A stretch of 64,000 bases of DNA, taken from the NCBI RefSeq assembly GCF_004348325.1, contig NZ_SMKF01000014.1, positions 1 to 64,000 on the forward strand, written 5' to 3'. The DNA is from Micromonospora sp. KC213 (GTDB lineage Bacteria > Actinomycetota > Actinomycetes > Mycobacteriales > Micromonosporaceae). The notes below the pieces were generated by a model. That model did no database searches. It saw only the letters and a list, made by a program, of their open reading frames with translations, and was not told where the DNA came from. This document shows, in pieces, positions 33,712 through 41,943 of this stretch; positions within the stretch are counted from its first letter, which is position 1, and each line of letters starts with the position of its first letter. A program made the position numbers and the translations under genes.

Positions 33712-35100
33712 TCAGGATCGTCCGCCGAGCAGCTGGCCCGGCCGGGCGGGGGTGTGGTTCGTGGCCCGGGGGCGGCCGTGGCGGAGCACCCGGAGCATGG
33801 TGGCCGGGCGCATCAGCGACGATGGGGGGTCGATCAACCCGGCCACCCGGATGAACGCGTCGGTGAGGCGGGCATCCCGGGTGGCCGCCCGTTGCAGGCG
33901 TGCCACGTACGCGTTCGCGAAGCGGATCTTCGCGGTCCGCTTGCCCTCGACCCCGGCGTACCCGAGGTCGGCACCGCCGGAGAAGTCCCACGGCGAGTCG
34001 AGCTGCCGCGCCAGGTCGCGGAAGAAGGCCACCGGCTGTGGCTCACCGTGGCGCAGGTGCTCGGCGAGCACCAGTGAACCCAGCGCGGCGGCGGTCATCC
34101 CCTGCGCGTAGATCGGGTTGAAGCTGCACACCGCGTCGCCCATCACGAGCAGGCCGGCGGGGAACCGGGTGAGACGCTCGTAGCGCCGGCGGACGCTGGC
34201 CGGGAACCGGAAGGTCACCGCGTCGTCGACCGGCTCGGCGTCCTGGACCGCCCGGTAGATGTCCGGCACCGGCAGGGAGCGGACGAAGGCGAGGAACCCC
34301 TCCGGGTCGGCCGGCGGGTAGTCGCCGAGGATCCCGGTCAGGGTCAGCTCCACCACCCCGCCGTCACCCGGAACCCGGTAGAAGAAGGCGCCCCGAGGGC
34401 TGGTCGGGGTGGCAGCCGGGATGATCGCCAGGTCGCTGCCGAAGGGGTCCTCGGGCAGCCGGAAGTGGCGGGTGGTGTACGCCAGGTCGATCTTGACGCG
34501 GTCCTCGGCCGGTCGCTGGTAGCCGAGCGCCGCCAGCCATGCCGGAGTGCGCGACCCCCGACCGGTCGCGTCGACGACCAGGTCCGCGTCGAGCACCTCC
34601 TCGCGGCTGTCCTCGGCCCGTCGCTGGACCCGGGCCCCGATGACGCGGGCACGGTCCGGTGTGGTCACCAGGCCGACGATGTCGTGCCGTTCCAGGACGC
34701 GCACGTTCGGGATGGCCTGCACCCGGTTGCGTACCGCGTGTTCCAGGACCGGCCGGGTGGCCGGCACGGAGACCAGCCCCGAACGGGACGGCAGCATCCG
34801 CTGCCCGTCCACGTACCAGCGGATGTCGCCGCTGAAGTCGCCCGGCACGACCCCGGCCGCCCGCAGGTCGTCGGTGAGCCCCGGGAACTGGCTCTCCAGG
34901 ATCTGGTACCCGCGCGCCACCAGGCCGTGCGCGTGCCGGCCGTGCGGCACCCCCGGCCGGTACCCGGACACGCCGGTGACCTCGTCCCGGTCGACCAGCA
35001 GCACCTCGGCATACCGGTCGGCGAGCACCCGGGCGGCCAGCAGGCCGCCCATGCTCGCCCCGAGCACCACCACCCGTCGGGTGGAACCCTCCCCCATCAC
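33712..35100 (-). CDS. FAD-dependent oxidoreductase (aromatic hydroxylase / geranylgeranyl-reductase-like)
   Basis: About 462 aa. Rossmann motif VVVLGASMGGLLAARVLAD, then PGVPHGRHAHGLVARG, DADLVVDATGRGSRTPAW and GDAVCSFNPIYAQGMTAA, the GD motif of flavoprotein monooxygenases. It resembles a large actinobacterial group of FAD enzymes whose substrates are mostly unknown. The start is GTG 35100 or the adjacent ATG 35097; GAGG seven bases before favours the GTG. It lies between the SgcJ-like and epoxide hydrolase genes, so it may epoxidise or hydroxylate the core before hydrolysis. A halogenase is less likely, because I do not see the WxWxIP motif. Confidence 0.82.
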   Translation of the reverse strand: MMGEGSTRRVVVLGASMGGLLAARVLADRYAEVLLVDRDEVTGVSGYRPGVPHGRHAHGLVARGYQILESQFPGLTDDLRAAGVVPGDFSGDIRWYVDGQRMLPSRSGLVSVPATRPVLEHAVRNRVQAIPNVRVLERHDIVGLVTTPDRARVIGARVQRRAEDSREEVLDADLVVDATGRGSRTPAWLAALGYQRPAEDRVKIDLAYTTRHFRLPEDPFGSDLAIIPAATPTSPRGAFFYRVPGDGGVVELTLTGILGDYPPADPEGFLAFVRSLPVPDIYRAVQDAEPVDDAVTFRFPASVRRRYERLTRFPAGLLVMGDAVCSFNPIYAQGMTAAALGSLVLAEHLRHGEPQPVAFFRDLARQLDSPWDFSGGADLGYAGVEGKRTAKIRFANAYVARLQRAATRDARLTDAFIRVAGLIDPPSSLMRPATMLRVLRHGRPRATNHTPARPGQLLGGRS

Positions 35101-35127
35101 GTCACGTCCTCGCCCGGTGCGGCCGGC

Positions 35128-35547
35128 TCAGGCCGGGTTGGCCGGGGAGTTCTGGTACGCGGTGAGCAGCCACTGCCCTTCCCGCCTGACCAGCAGCCAA
35201 CTGGCCCGCACCGCCCGCTCGGCGGCAAGTTCGGTCTGTCCCGGGGCGAGCACGCCCCCTTCGGTGAGCACGAGGACGACGTCGTCGGCCAGCACCTTCA
35301 TCGCGACGGGCGTACCGGTGACCCGGGTGCCCTGGTAGGGACCGGCGAATGCCTGCGCCATGAAGCCGCGGATCTCGTCACGGCCGTGCCGGGCGAGCCC
35401 GGGCAGGATCATGCTGCCGTCCTCGGTGAAGGTGGCGGCGAAGGCGTCGGCGTCGTGCGCGGCCCAGGCGGCGATGATGCGCTGCGGCACGTCGCGCACC
35501 GCCGCCTCGTCCTCGGCGCTGAGCGAAACCGTGGTGCTGTTCGGCAT
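35128..35547 (-). CDS. SgcJ/EcaC-family protein (NTF2/SnoaL-like fold)
   Basis: 139 aa. The sequence runs IIAAWAAHDADAFAATFTED, GRDEIRGFMAQAFAGPYQGT and ASWLLVRREGQWLLTAYQNS, matching the SgcJ/EcaC family of NTF2-like proteins. SgcJ homologues are found in nine-membered enediyne clusters and affect core formation, but no reaction is established. The ATG 35547 follows AGGAAGG. It is the first gene of the 31.0-35.5 kb run and has its own cluster-element promoter about 200 bp upstream. Confidence 0.87.
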   Translation of the reverse strand: MPNSTTVSLSAEDEAAVRDVPQRIIAAWAAHDADAFAATFTEDGSMILPGLARHGRDEIRGFMAQAFAGPYQGTRVTGTPVAMKVLADDVVLVLTEGGVLAPGQTELAAERAVRASWLLVRREGQWLLTAYQNSPANPA

Positions 35548-35724
35548 GGGTCTGGTCCCTTCCTGGGGTCGGGTGGCCCTCCGGTACGCCGCCGGCGTTC
35601 CCGGACGGCAGCCGGTGGGGTGCGATGCGGGGATCACGGCAGCCCGGGCCGGCACCGACACCGTGGTAACGGCTGGGGTCGGTATGGCCGGCGGTCCTGC
35701 CTGCTCGACGTCCTGCCCAGTCCC

Positions 35725-35767
35725 ATTCTGTGGCGGTGGCCGGGCCGGCTCATCTCCGAGATTGCGC
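35725..35767 (-). promoter_or_regulatory. Cluster element plus promoter for the sgcJ-like operon
   Basis: CATCTCCGAGATTGCGC on the plus strand at 35751-35767, a 20-bp gap, then CAGAAT on the minus strand at 35730-35725. This is one of the best matches. The leader to the ATG at 35547 would be about 170 nt, a stretch in which I see no gene. Confidence 0.7.
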
Positions 35768-35803
35768 GGTCCGGAGCCGCGTTCGCGCAGCCCGGCCGGG
35801 CAG

Positions 35804-35844
35804 GTCGGCCGGGCACCTCCCGGTTGGGGAGATGCCCGGCCGAC
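35804..35844 (-). terminator. Long hairpin terminator downstream of the monooxygenase gene
   Basis: A 12-bp stem (35804-35815 with 35833-35844) continues inward by 5 bp after one mismatch. It lies 78 bp past the stop of the HsaA-type gene and separates it from the sgcJ-like promoter. Confidence 0.7.
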
Positions 35845-35887
35845 GGGGCCGCGCCCACCCGGGTGAGCCCCGCGGGCGCGACCGGCA

Positions 35888-35917
35888 CGGTGGCGGCGGA
35901 TCCCGGCGCCGCCACCG
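35888..35917 (-). terminator. Hairpin directly after the monooxygenase stop codon
   Basis: A 10-bp perfect stem (35888-35897 with 35908-35917) starts five bases past the stop at 35922-35924. With the hairpin at 35804-35844 it makes a double terminator. Confidence 0.6.
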
Positions 35918-35921
35918 CGGG

Positions 35922-37103
35922 TCAGATGTAGAGGGTGTTCGGGCCGAGGCCGCAGAGGATCCGGCCGTACAGCTCCAGGTTCGTGTTGGGGTGCATGATG
36001 GCGTGCAGGTTCAGCGTCTGCACGTCGCGCGCGATACGTTGGATCGGTACGTCCTGGTAGATCGACGAGCCGCCGCTCGCGGTGTTCAACAGGTCCACCG
36101 CTTCCTTGGACCGCTGACACACCGCGCCCAGGTCGAGGCGGATTCGGGCGCGTTCCTCGATGGTCCACTCCTCACCCGCGGCCGCCTTGCGGTCGAGCAG
36201 CTCCGCGGAGCGGTACGCGTGGAAGTCGGCCTCGTCGATCCTGGTCGTGGCATCGGCGACCTGGAGGTGCGTGATCGGCGCCTGGCTCTGGTCGGCGTAG
36301 TCGGTGTAGGTGATCTTCCGGCCGGGCAGCCGCTCGAAGAACGCCTCGCGCGCCCCCTTGGCCAGGCCGAGACAGCTCGCCCCCACCGTCGTGCAGGCCA
36401 TCGACATGAACGGGACGCGGTACATCGACGAGCCGGCGTTGGAGTTGGTCAGCGGCGCGCCCTGGATGACCGGCCCCATCGACACCACCCGGCGCTCCGG
36501 GACGAACACCCCGTCGGCCACCGTGGTGACACTGCCCGACCCGCGCATGCCGGCCGTGTGCCAGTCGTCCACGATCTGCAGGTCGCTGATCGGCACGGCG
36601 ACCATGACCGGCTCGTGCCCGCCGTCCGGCGTGGGCCGCACCGCCGCGTTGGTGTTCCAGTGGCTCTGCGTCGCGCCGGTGTTGAACGACCACTTCCCGT
36701 TCAGGATGACGCCACCCTCGGTGGGCACCGCGACCGCGCCCGGGCTGAGGATGCCGCTGATCCGCACGTCCGGCGTGGAGAAGATCTCCTCCTGCACCTC
36801 GTCCGGGAAGAGGCCGGCCATCCAGCTGCTGATCATCCAGACGGCCATCGTCCAGGCCGTCGAGCCGTCGCCCCGGCCCAGCTCGGAGACCACGTCGACG
36901 ACGGTACGCATGTCCGACTCGTAGCCGCCGTACCGGGCGGGCAGCCGCATCTTCAGCAGACCGGCGTCGGTGATCGCCGCGATCACGTCCTCGGGCAGGC
37001 GGCGGCTCTCCTCGGCCTTCTGCGCCTTCTCCCGGAGCAGGGGCACCATGTCCGCGGCGCGGCGGGCAAGCTCGGAACGGGGCGGTGCTGCCATGGTCTC
37101 CAT
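35922..37103 (-). CDS. Two-component flavin monooxygenase, HsaA/HpaH-like (acyl-CoA dehydrogenase fold)
   Basis: 393 aa. LARRAADMVPLLREKAQKAE, ITDAGLLKMRLPARYGGYES, WSFNTGATQSHW, AGMRGSGSVTTV and TASGGSSIYQDVPIQRIARD are typical of group D flavin monooxygenases that use reduced flavin from a separate reductase. Members hydroxylate phenols, often when the substrate is bound to a carrier. The flavin reductase in the core operon is the likely partner. A probable job is ring hydroxylation of the aromatic appendage made by the neighbouring HmaS/A-PCP genes. METMAAPP with start 37103 follows AGGAGG. Confidence 0.87.
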   Translation of the reverse strand: METMAAPPRSELARRAADMVPLLREKAQKAEESRRLPEDVIAAITDAGLLKMRLPARYGGYESDMRTVVDVVSELGRGDGSTAWTMAVWMISSWMAGLFPDEVQEEIFSTPDVRISGILSPGAVAVPTEGGVILNGKWSFNTGATQSHWNTNAAVRPTPDGGHEPVMVAVPISDLQIVDDWHTAGMRGSGSVTTVADGVFVPERRVVSMGPVIQGAPLTNSNAGSSMYRVPFMSMACTTVGASCLGLAKGAREAFFERLPGRKITYTDYADQSQAPITHLQVADATTRIDEADFHAYRSAELLDRKAAAGEEWTIEERARIRLDLGAVCQRSKEAVDLLNTASGGSSIYQDVPIQRIARDVQTLNLHAIMHPNTNLELYGRILCGLGPNTLYI

Positions 37104-37233
37104 CGAACCTCCTGGTACGTCGAACGGCTGACACGACGGGCACGTACGGGAAGGCCGGGCGCGGCCCTCCGATGAGAACGGACGTCGCCGCGCGGCGCGG
37201 CGGCCGGGCGACCGGCCTGGCCGGCGCACCCCG

Positions 37234-37276
37234 ACCCTGGCATCCGCGGGCCGGGGGCGCACCTTCCGAATTGCGA
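37234..37276 (-). promoter_or_regulatory. Cluster element plus promoter for the flavin monooxygenase gene
   Basis: CACCTTCCGAATTGCGA on the plus strand at 37260-37276, a 20-bp gap, then CAGGGT on the minus strand at 37239-37234. The start ATG is 131 bp further on. Confidence 0.65.
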
Positions 37277-37308
37277 CGTCCGATGCTTGACGGGAGGTGG
37301 CCGGCGGC

Positions 37309-38694
37309 CTATGCGGCGGCCTCGACCGGCTCGCGGACGGCGTCGGGCGCGGCCACCAACTCCGCCAGCACCTCCTGGTAGGCGGCGACCAGACCGGCGA
37401 CGGTCGCCTCGTCGAACAGGCCGCTCTTGTAGGCGACGCAGCCGATCACGTCCCCGCACGGGTCGAGGTTGAGCGTCCACAGGGCACCATCGGGAACGTC
37501 CGAGCCCAGCGGCTGCGACACCAGCCGGCGGCGGATCTCCGTGTACTCCAGGTCGCCGACCCGCTCACCGTCGAGCAGGAAGGGGAACGGGAAGACCTGG
37601 AACACGCAGACCGCCCGGTCGTCCTCGATCGCCGGCAACATCAGCTCCGGCGCGTGGGCCAGGATCTGCGGCACGTCGTGCGAGTAGGCGTCGACGCAGA
37701 CGTTCCGGGTGGCCACCACGGCCTCCCGGAAGGTGCGGCAGCCGGTCAGGTCGACCCGGATGGGCATGAAGTTGAAAAACGACCCGACGGTGTACTGGAA
37801 CAGCTCTCCACCCCGACCCGGGGTGAAGGTGGGCACGACCACGTCCGGTGAGCCGCCGACCCGCTCGGCGAAGACGGCGAAGGCCGCGAACAGCACCATG
37901 AACGGCGAACTGCGGGTGGCCCGGCCCAGCTTGAGCGCCGGACCGATCACGTCCGCGCCGATGAGGAACCGGTGCACCGCGGTGGTCGGCTCCGCCGCCG
38001 CCGAGCGCGGCCGGTCCGTGCCCACCGTGAAGACCCGGGCCCCCCGCAGGTTCTCCGACCAGAACCGGCGTGGGGCGTCCATGACCGCCGGATCGCCGAC
38101 CAACGCGCGCTGCCACTCCGCGAACTCCCGGTACTGCCGTGGCTCCGGCAGCGCCGGCAGATCGTGGCCGCACCGCACGGCGTACCGGTGGGCGAGATCC
38201 CGGATGATCAGCCGCATCGACCAGCCGTCGGTGGCGGTGTGGTGCGAGACCAGCAGCAGCACCGCGTCCCGGTCGTCGAACCGGGCGAGCACGGCCCGCA
38301 GCAGCGGCAGCGCCGTGCTCGGAAAGGTGGCGGCCTCCGCCTCGATCAGCAGCCCCTCGGCCGCCGCGTCCCGGTCGCCCGGCGGAACCGTGGACAGGTC
38401 ACGCAGCGTCAGTCGGGGCGAGCCGGGCGCGCAGATCGCCTGGTGGCGGTCGTCGGGGGTGCGCACGATCGTGGTCCGCAGCGCCTCGTGCCGGGCGACC
38501 ACGTCGTCGAGAGCACCCTGCAACGCCTCGACGTCGACCTCGCCACGGACCCGCCAGCCGTGGACGATGTGGTAACGCGGGCCGAAGGGCCCCTCCTCGT
38601 CGCCCCGGTCGTACATGCAGAGAAAGTCCTGGTTCAGCGACAGCGGCGCCTGGTGCACCAGGCCGCCCGGCGCCGAGTTCTCCGGAATGCTCAT
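37309..38694 (-). CDS. Free-standing condensation enzyme, SgcC5-like
   Basis: 461 aa, a single NRPS condensation domain. The catalytic motif HHTATDG lies at residues 151-157, preceded by LSLNQDFLCMYDRGDEEGPF and RHEALRTTIV and followed by PFMVLFAAFAVFAERVGGSPDVVV and FFNFMPIRVDL. In C-1027 the homologous SgcC5 joins the PCP-bound beta-amino acid to a hydroxyl of the enediyne core. Here the only PCP upstream is in the A-PCP protein of the neighbouring gene, which lies about 170 bp away. That gap holds three tandem 31-bp repeats. The product would be an ester or amide of the core. Confidence 0.9.
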   Translation of the reverse strand: MSIPENSAPGGLVHQAPLSLNQDFLCMYDRGDEEGPFGPRYHIVHGWRVRGEVDVEALQGALDDVVARHEALRTTIVRTPDDRHQAICAPGSPRLTLRDLSTVPPGDRDAAAEGLLIEAEAATFPSTALPLLRAVLARFDDRDAVLLLVSHHTATDGWSMRLIIRDLAHRYAVRCGHDLPALPEPRQYREFAEWQRALVGDPAVMDAPRRFWSENLRGARVFTVGTDRPRSAAAEPTTAVHRFLIGADVIGPALKLGRATRSSPFMVLFAAFAVFAERVGGSPDVVVPTFTPGRGGELFQYTVGSFFNFMPIRVDLTGCRTFREAVVATRNVCVDAYSHDVPQILAHAPELMLPAIEDDRAVCVFQVFPFPFLLDGERVGDLEYTEIRRRLVSQPLGSDVPDGALWTLNLDPCGDVIGCVAYKSGLFDEATVAGLVAAYQEVLAELVAAPDAVREPVEAAA

Positions 38695-38725
38695 GGCCGT
38701 CAGCCCTTTCGTCGTTCCCGGTCAG

Positions 38726-38818
38726 TGGTCCATGTAGGCGGCAACAGCCGCCGGTCTGGTCCATGTAGGCGGCACCAGCCGCCGGTCTGGTCCATGCAGG
38801 CGGCACCAGCCGCCGGTG
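38726..38818. repeat. Three tandem 31-bp repeats, each with a hairpin
   Basis: Units at 38726-38756, 38757-38787 and 38788-38818 are identical but for one to three bases. Each carries GGCGGC-ACCA-GCCGCC-type inverted arms. They fill the gap between the A-PCP stop (38866) and the condensation gene start (38694). They may modulate read-through or mRNA processing. Confidence 0.85.
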
Positions 38819-38865
38819 GGTACCGGCCCGGGCCGACCCCGCTGTCGCGCCCGGGCCGGCCCCGG

Positions 38866-40635
38866 TCACCGCAGGCCCGCCGGGGCCGGATCCGCGCCGA
38901 CGGACAACCGCTCGGCCAGGCCGGCCACCGTCGGCGCCTCGAACAGCGCCCGCAGCGGCAGCTTCGCCCCGAGACCCGCCTCGATCCGGCTGATCAGCCG
39001 CATCGCCAGCAGGGACTGGCCGCCGAGCTGGAAGAAGTCGTCGTCCACACCCACCCGGTCCAGCCCGAGCACCTCGGCGAAGATCTCGCTGAGGATCTCC
39101 TCCTGCGCGGTACGCGGCGCCCGGTACGCCACCGCGGCCTCCGGGTCCGGCTCCGGCAACGCCCGACGGTCCAGCTTGCCGTTCGGGGTCAGCGGCAGGG
39201 CGGACAGCGCCACGAAGGCGTCCGGAACCATGAAGTCGGGCAGGCTCGCGATGGCGTACGCGCGCAGCGCGCCCAGGTCGACCTGCCCGTCCCGGGCCAC
39301 CACGTAGCCGGTCAACGACCGTTCCCCGGTCCCCAGTTGCCGCGCCACGACCGCGACGTCGGACAGCCCGGGAAAGCCCGCGAGCGCGCTCTCCACCTCG
39401 GCGAGCTCCACCCGGAAGCCCCGGACCTTCACCTGGTCGTCGGCCCGGCCGACGAAGTCGATCAGCCCGTCGGTGGTTCGCCGGACCAGGTCGCCGGTGC
39501 GGTACATCCGCTCCCCACCACCGGCGAACGGATCGGCGACGAACCGCTCCGCGGTGAGGTCCGGCCGACCGACGTACCCGCGGGCCAGCCGGGGCCCGGC
39601 GACGTACAGCTCACCCACCTCACCCTCGGCGACCTCGGTGAGCGACTCGTCGAGGACGTACACCCGGATGCCGTCCATCGGCCGGCCCACCGGCACCGTC
39701 GGGCCGGGCGAGAACGGCGCGGCCATCGGCGAGTGCGTGGTGAACAGGGTCGACTCGGTCGAGCCGTACATGGCGCGGACCACCAGGCCGGGACAGGCGT
39801 CGAGGACCCGCTGCACCGCCCTGGGCGCGATCACGTCACCGCCGGTCATCACCTCCCGCACCCCGGCCAGGCAGTCCGGCGCCTCGTCGGCCACCACCCG
39901 GAACAGGCCGGCCGTCAGGTGCACGGCGGTGATCCGGTGCGTGTCGACCAGCCGGCGCAGGGTGGCCACGTCGAGGTCCGCCGACGGACCCACCACGACC
40001 TGACCACCCCGGGTCAACGGCACCCACAGCTCGTAACTGGAGACCTGGAAGGCGTACGGGGCCACCATCAGCACCCGCAGGTGCCGGTCACCGGACCACG
40101 CCTCGTCCCGGATCAGCCGGGTGACGGCCCGCTGGGGGATGGCCACCCCCTTCGGGTCGCCGGTGGACCCGGAGGTGTACATGACGTACGCGATGTCCTC
40201 CGGGTCGGTGGGCAACGCCGGATCGGTCGACGGCATCCCGGCCAGCTCGGCGTCGGCGTCGACCAGCAGGACGGTGCCGCCCTCGGGCAGCCCGCGCCGC
40301 TGGGTTGCCGTGTCGGCCAGCAGCGGCGGGCTGCCCGCCTGGTCGAGGATCCACCCCATGCGCTCGCGCGGGTAGGCCGCGTGCAGCGGCAGGTACCACG
40401 CCCCGGCCTTGAGCACTCCCAGCAGGGCCACGACCAGCTCCGCGGTGCGCTCGGTCAGCACCGCCACCGGCTGCTGCGGTCGTACGCCCAGGGCGATCAG
40501 CCGGTGCGCGAGCCGGTTCGCCCGCTCGTCCAGTTCCCGGTACGTCAACCGGCGGTCGCCGGCCACCACGGCCACCGCGTCCGGGGTCCGGCCCACCTGC
40601 TCGGCGAACAATTCATGAACAGAGGTGGAAGTCAT
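38866..40635 (-). CDS. NRPS A-PCP didomain with atypical (non-amino-acid) adenylation pocket
   Basis: 589 aa, close to the size of NovH-type A-PCP proteins. A3 is YTSGSTGDPKG (about 153-163), A5 AMYGSTEST, A7 YRTGDLV, A10 LTPNGKLDRRALP; the PCP follows with FFQLGGQSLLA (Ser541). The A4 segment reads AFQVSSYELW: Gln197 stands where amino-acid-activating domains carry the Asp that binds the alpha-amino group. By hand alignment the specificity residues read Q-V-Y-H-M-G-M-L-F-K. This suggests a substrate without an alpha-amino group. With the HmaS gene nearby, 4-hydroxymandelate is the leading candidate. An MbtH protein is encoded in the adjacent operon. The ATG 40635 follows GGAGCGGG. Confidence 0.9.
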   Translation of the reverse strand: MTSTSVHELFAEQVGRTPDAVAVVAGDRRLTYRELDERANRLAHRLIALGVRPQQPVAVLTERTAELVVALLGVLKAGAWYLPLHAAYPRERMGWILDQAGSPPLLADTATQRRGLPEGGTVLLVDADAELAGMPSTDPALPTDPEDIAYVMYTSGSTGDPKGVAIPQRAVTRLIRDEAWSGDRHLRVLMVAPYAFQVSSYELWVPLTRGGQVVVGPSADLDVATLRRLVDTHRITAVHLTAGLFRVVADEAPDCLAGVREVMTGGDVIAPRAVQRVLDACPGLVVRAMYGSTESTLFTTHSPMAAPFSPGPTVPVGRPMDGIRVYVLDESLTEVAEGEVGELYVAGPRLARGYVGRPDLTAERFVADPFAGGGERMYRTGDLVRRTTDGLIDFVGRADDQVKVRGFRVELAEVESALAGFPGLSDVAVVARQLGTGERSLTGYVVARDGQVDLGALRAYAIASLPDFMVPDAFVALSALPLTPNGKLDRRALPEPDPEAAVAYRAPRTAQEEILSEIFAEVLGLDRVGVDDDFFQLGGQSLLAMRLISRIEAGLGAKLPLRALFEAPTVAGLAERLSVGADPAPAGLR

Positions 40636-40653
40636 CACCCGCTCCAATCACGT

Positions 40654-40696
40654 GGACTAGGACCACGACGCCTCGATGCCATTTCCGAATACGCAC
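40654..40696 (-). promoter_or_regulatory. Cluster element plus promoter for the A-PCP gene
   Basis: CATTTCCGAATACGCAC on the plus strand at 40680-40696, a 20-bp gap, then TAGTCC on the minus strand at 40659-40654. The ATG is only 18 bp beyond, giving a very short leader that still holds GGAGCGGG. Confidence 0.55.
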
Positions 40697-40714
40697 GATC
40701 GTTGACGGGAACCG

Positions 40715-41941
40715 TCAGCCGGCCGGGCCGAACGCCACCGGCAGACTGCTGTATCCGCGCAGGAAGGTGGAATAGAGCGGGGTCGGCCGCCCACGCAGCT
40801 CGATGGTCCGCACCCGGCGGCGCAGCGCGTCCACCACGGCTCGGACCTCCGCCCGGCCCAGAAACGCCCCGAGGCAGAAGTGCGGCCCGTGCCCGAAGGT
40901 CAGGTGCTTGTTCGGCGACCGGCCCAGGTCGAACACGTCCGGCCGGTCGAAGACCTCCTCGTCCCGGTTGGCCGAGGCGTTCCAGACGGTCACCACGTCC
41001 CCCGCCGGGATGCTCTGCCCGCCGAGCACCGCGTCCCGGCGGGCGACCCGACCGACGTGCATGGCCGGGGTGTTCCAGCGCAGGATCTCCTCCACCGCGT
41101 CGTCCGGCGACACCTCGCCGCGGCGCAGTGCCCGCCACTGCGCCGGGAACTCGACGAAGTTCAGCACCGCGCTGATCATCGCCAGCCGGCTGGTCTCGTC
41201 CCCGGCCAGAATCAGCCCGTAGCAGTTCAGCACCACCTCCTCGTCGGTCAGCGGCGCCCCCTGCACGTCACAGGTGGCGAGGGTGCTGATCACGTCGTCG
41301 CGGGGGTTGCGCCGCCGGTCCGCCGCCAGGCCGTGGAAGTAGAGCAGGATCTCGTTGCGGGCCAGCCAGGTCTCGTGGTCGGGCTGGTCCGGCACGTCGG
41401 AGCTGAGCGCCTGCTTGCTCAGCCGCAGCAGGGCGGCCCGGTCCGCCGGCGGCACGCCGAGCAGGTCGCAGATCGTGCCGATCGGCAGCTCGTCCGCGAC
41501 GTCCCGGGCGAAGTCACCACCACCGGCCGTCACCATCGCCGCCACCAGCCGGTCCGCCCGGGACCGGACGGCATCCAGCACCGGCTTGAGCATCCGGGGG
41601 GAGAAGGACCGCAGCAGGGTGGCGCGGACAGCGGTGTGCCGGGGCACGTCGGAGACCGCCAGCAGTTTCCCGCCAGCGGTGTCCCCACCGGTGAGCAGCG
41701 AGGTCAGCATGTTCCCGTGGCCGGAGACGAAGGTCGCCGGGTCCTTGTAGACCGCGAGGGCGTCTGCGTACCGGGTGACGACCCAGAAGTGCGGGCCGTG
41801 GACGGTCCGCGGATGCCGCCAGACCGGCCGGGTGGCGCGCAGCCGCCGCCACACCTCGTCCAGTCCGGGACCGGCGAAGGTCGCCGGATCGGCGAGATTG
41901 ACCCCGGCGAGGTCGTCGGCGACGCCGATACCGGAGGTCAC
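40715..41941 (-). CDS. Cytochrome P450 (bacterial class I type)
   Basis: 408 aa. I-helix LILAGDETSR, K-helix EEILRW, and heme loop FGHGPHFCLGAFLGR are all present. The size and placement next to an A-PCP didomain recall NovI/OxyD-type enzymes, which hydroxylate a carrier-bound aminoacyl group. With a hydroxymandelate pathway here, alternative jobs are ring or benzylic oxidation of the tethered acyl group, or oxidation of the enediyne core. It starts two bases after the HmaS stop and is the third gene of the MbtH-HmaS-P450 operon. Confidence 0.88.
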   Translation of the reverse strand: MTSGIGVADDLAGVNLADPATFAGPGLDEVWRRLRATRPVWRHPRTVHGPHFWVVTRYADALAVYKDPATFVSGHGNMLTSLLTGGDTAGGKLLAVSDVPRHTAVRATLLRSFSPRMLKPVLDAVRSRADRLVAAMVTAGGGDFARDVADELPIGTICDLLGVPPADRAALLRLSKQALSSDVPDQPDHETWLARNEILLYFHGLAADRRRNPRDDVISTLATCDVQGAPLTDEEVVLNCYGLILAGDETSRLAMISAVLNFVEFPAQWRALRRGEVSPDDAVEEILRWNTPAMHVGRVARRDAVLGGQSIPAGDVVTVWNASANRDEEVFDRPDVFDLGRSPNKHLTFGHGPHFCLGAFLGRAEVRAVVDALRRRVRTIELRGRPTPLYSTFLRGYSSLPVAFGPAG

Positions 41942-41943
41942 CG

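Noticed and set aside
33712..35100. FAD-dependent halogenase, as in C-1027 and kedarcidin clusters
   Set aside because: The WxWxIP motif of flavin halogenases is not seen; the protein resembles a general FAD oxidoreductase.
38726..38818. Tandem repeats considered as a CRISPR array
   Set aside because: The units are contiguous without spacers and there are no cas genes.
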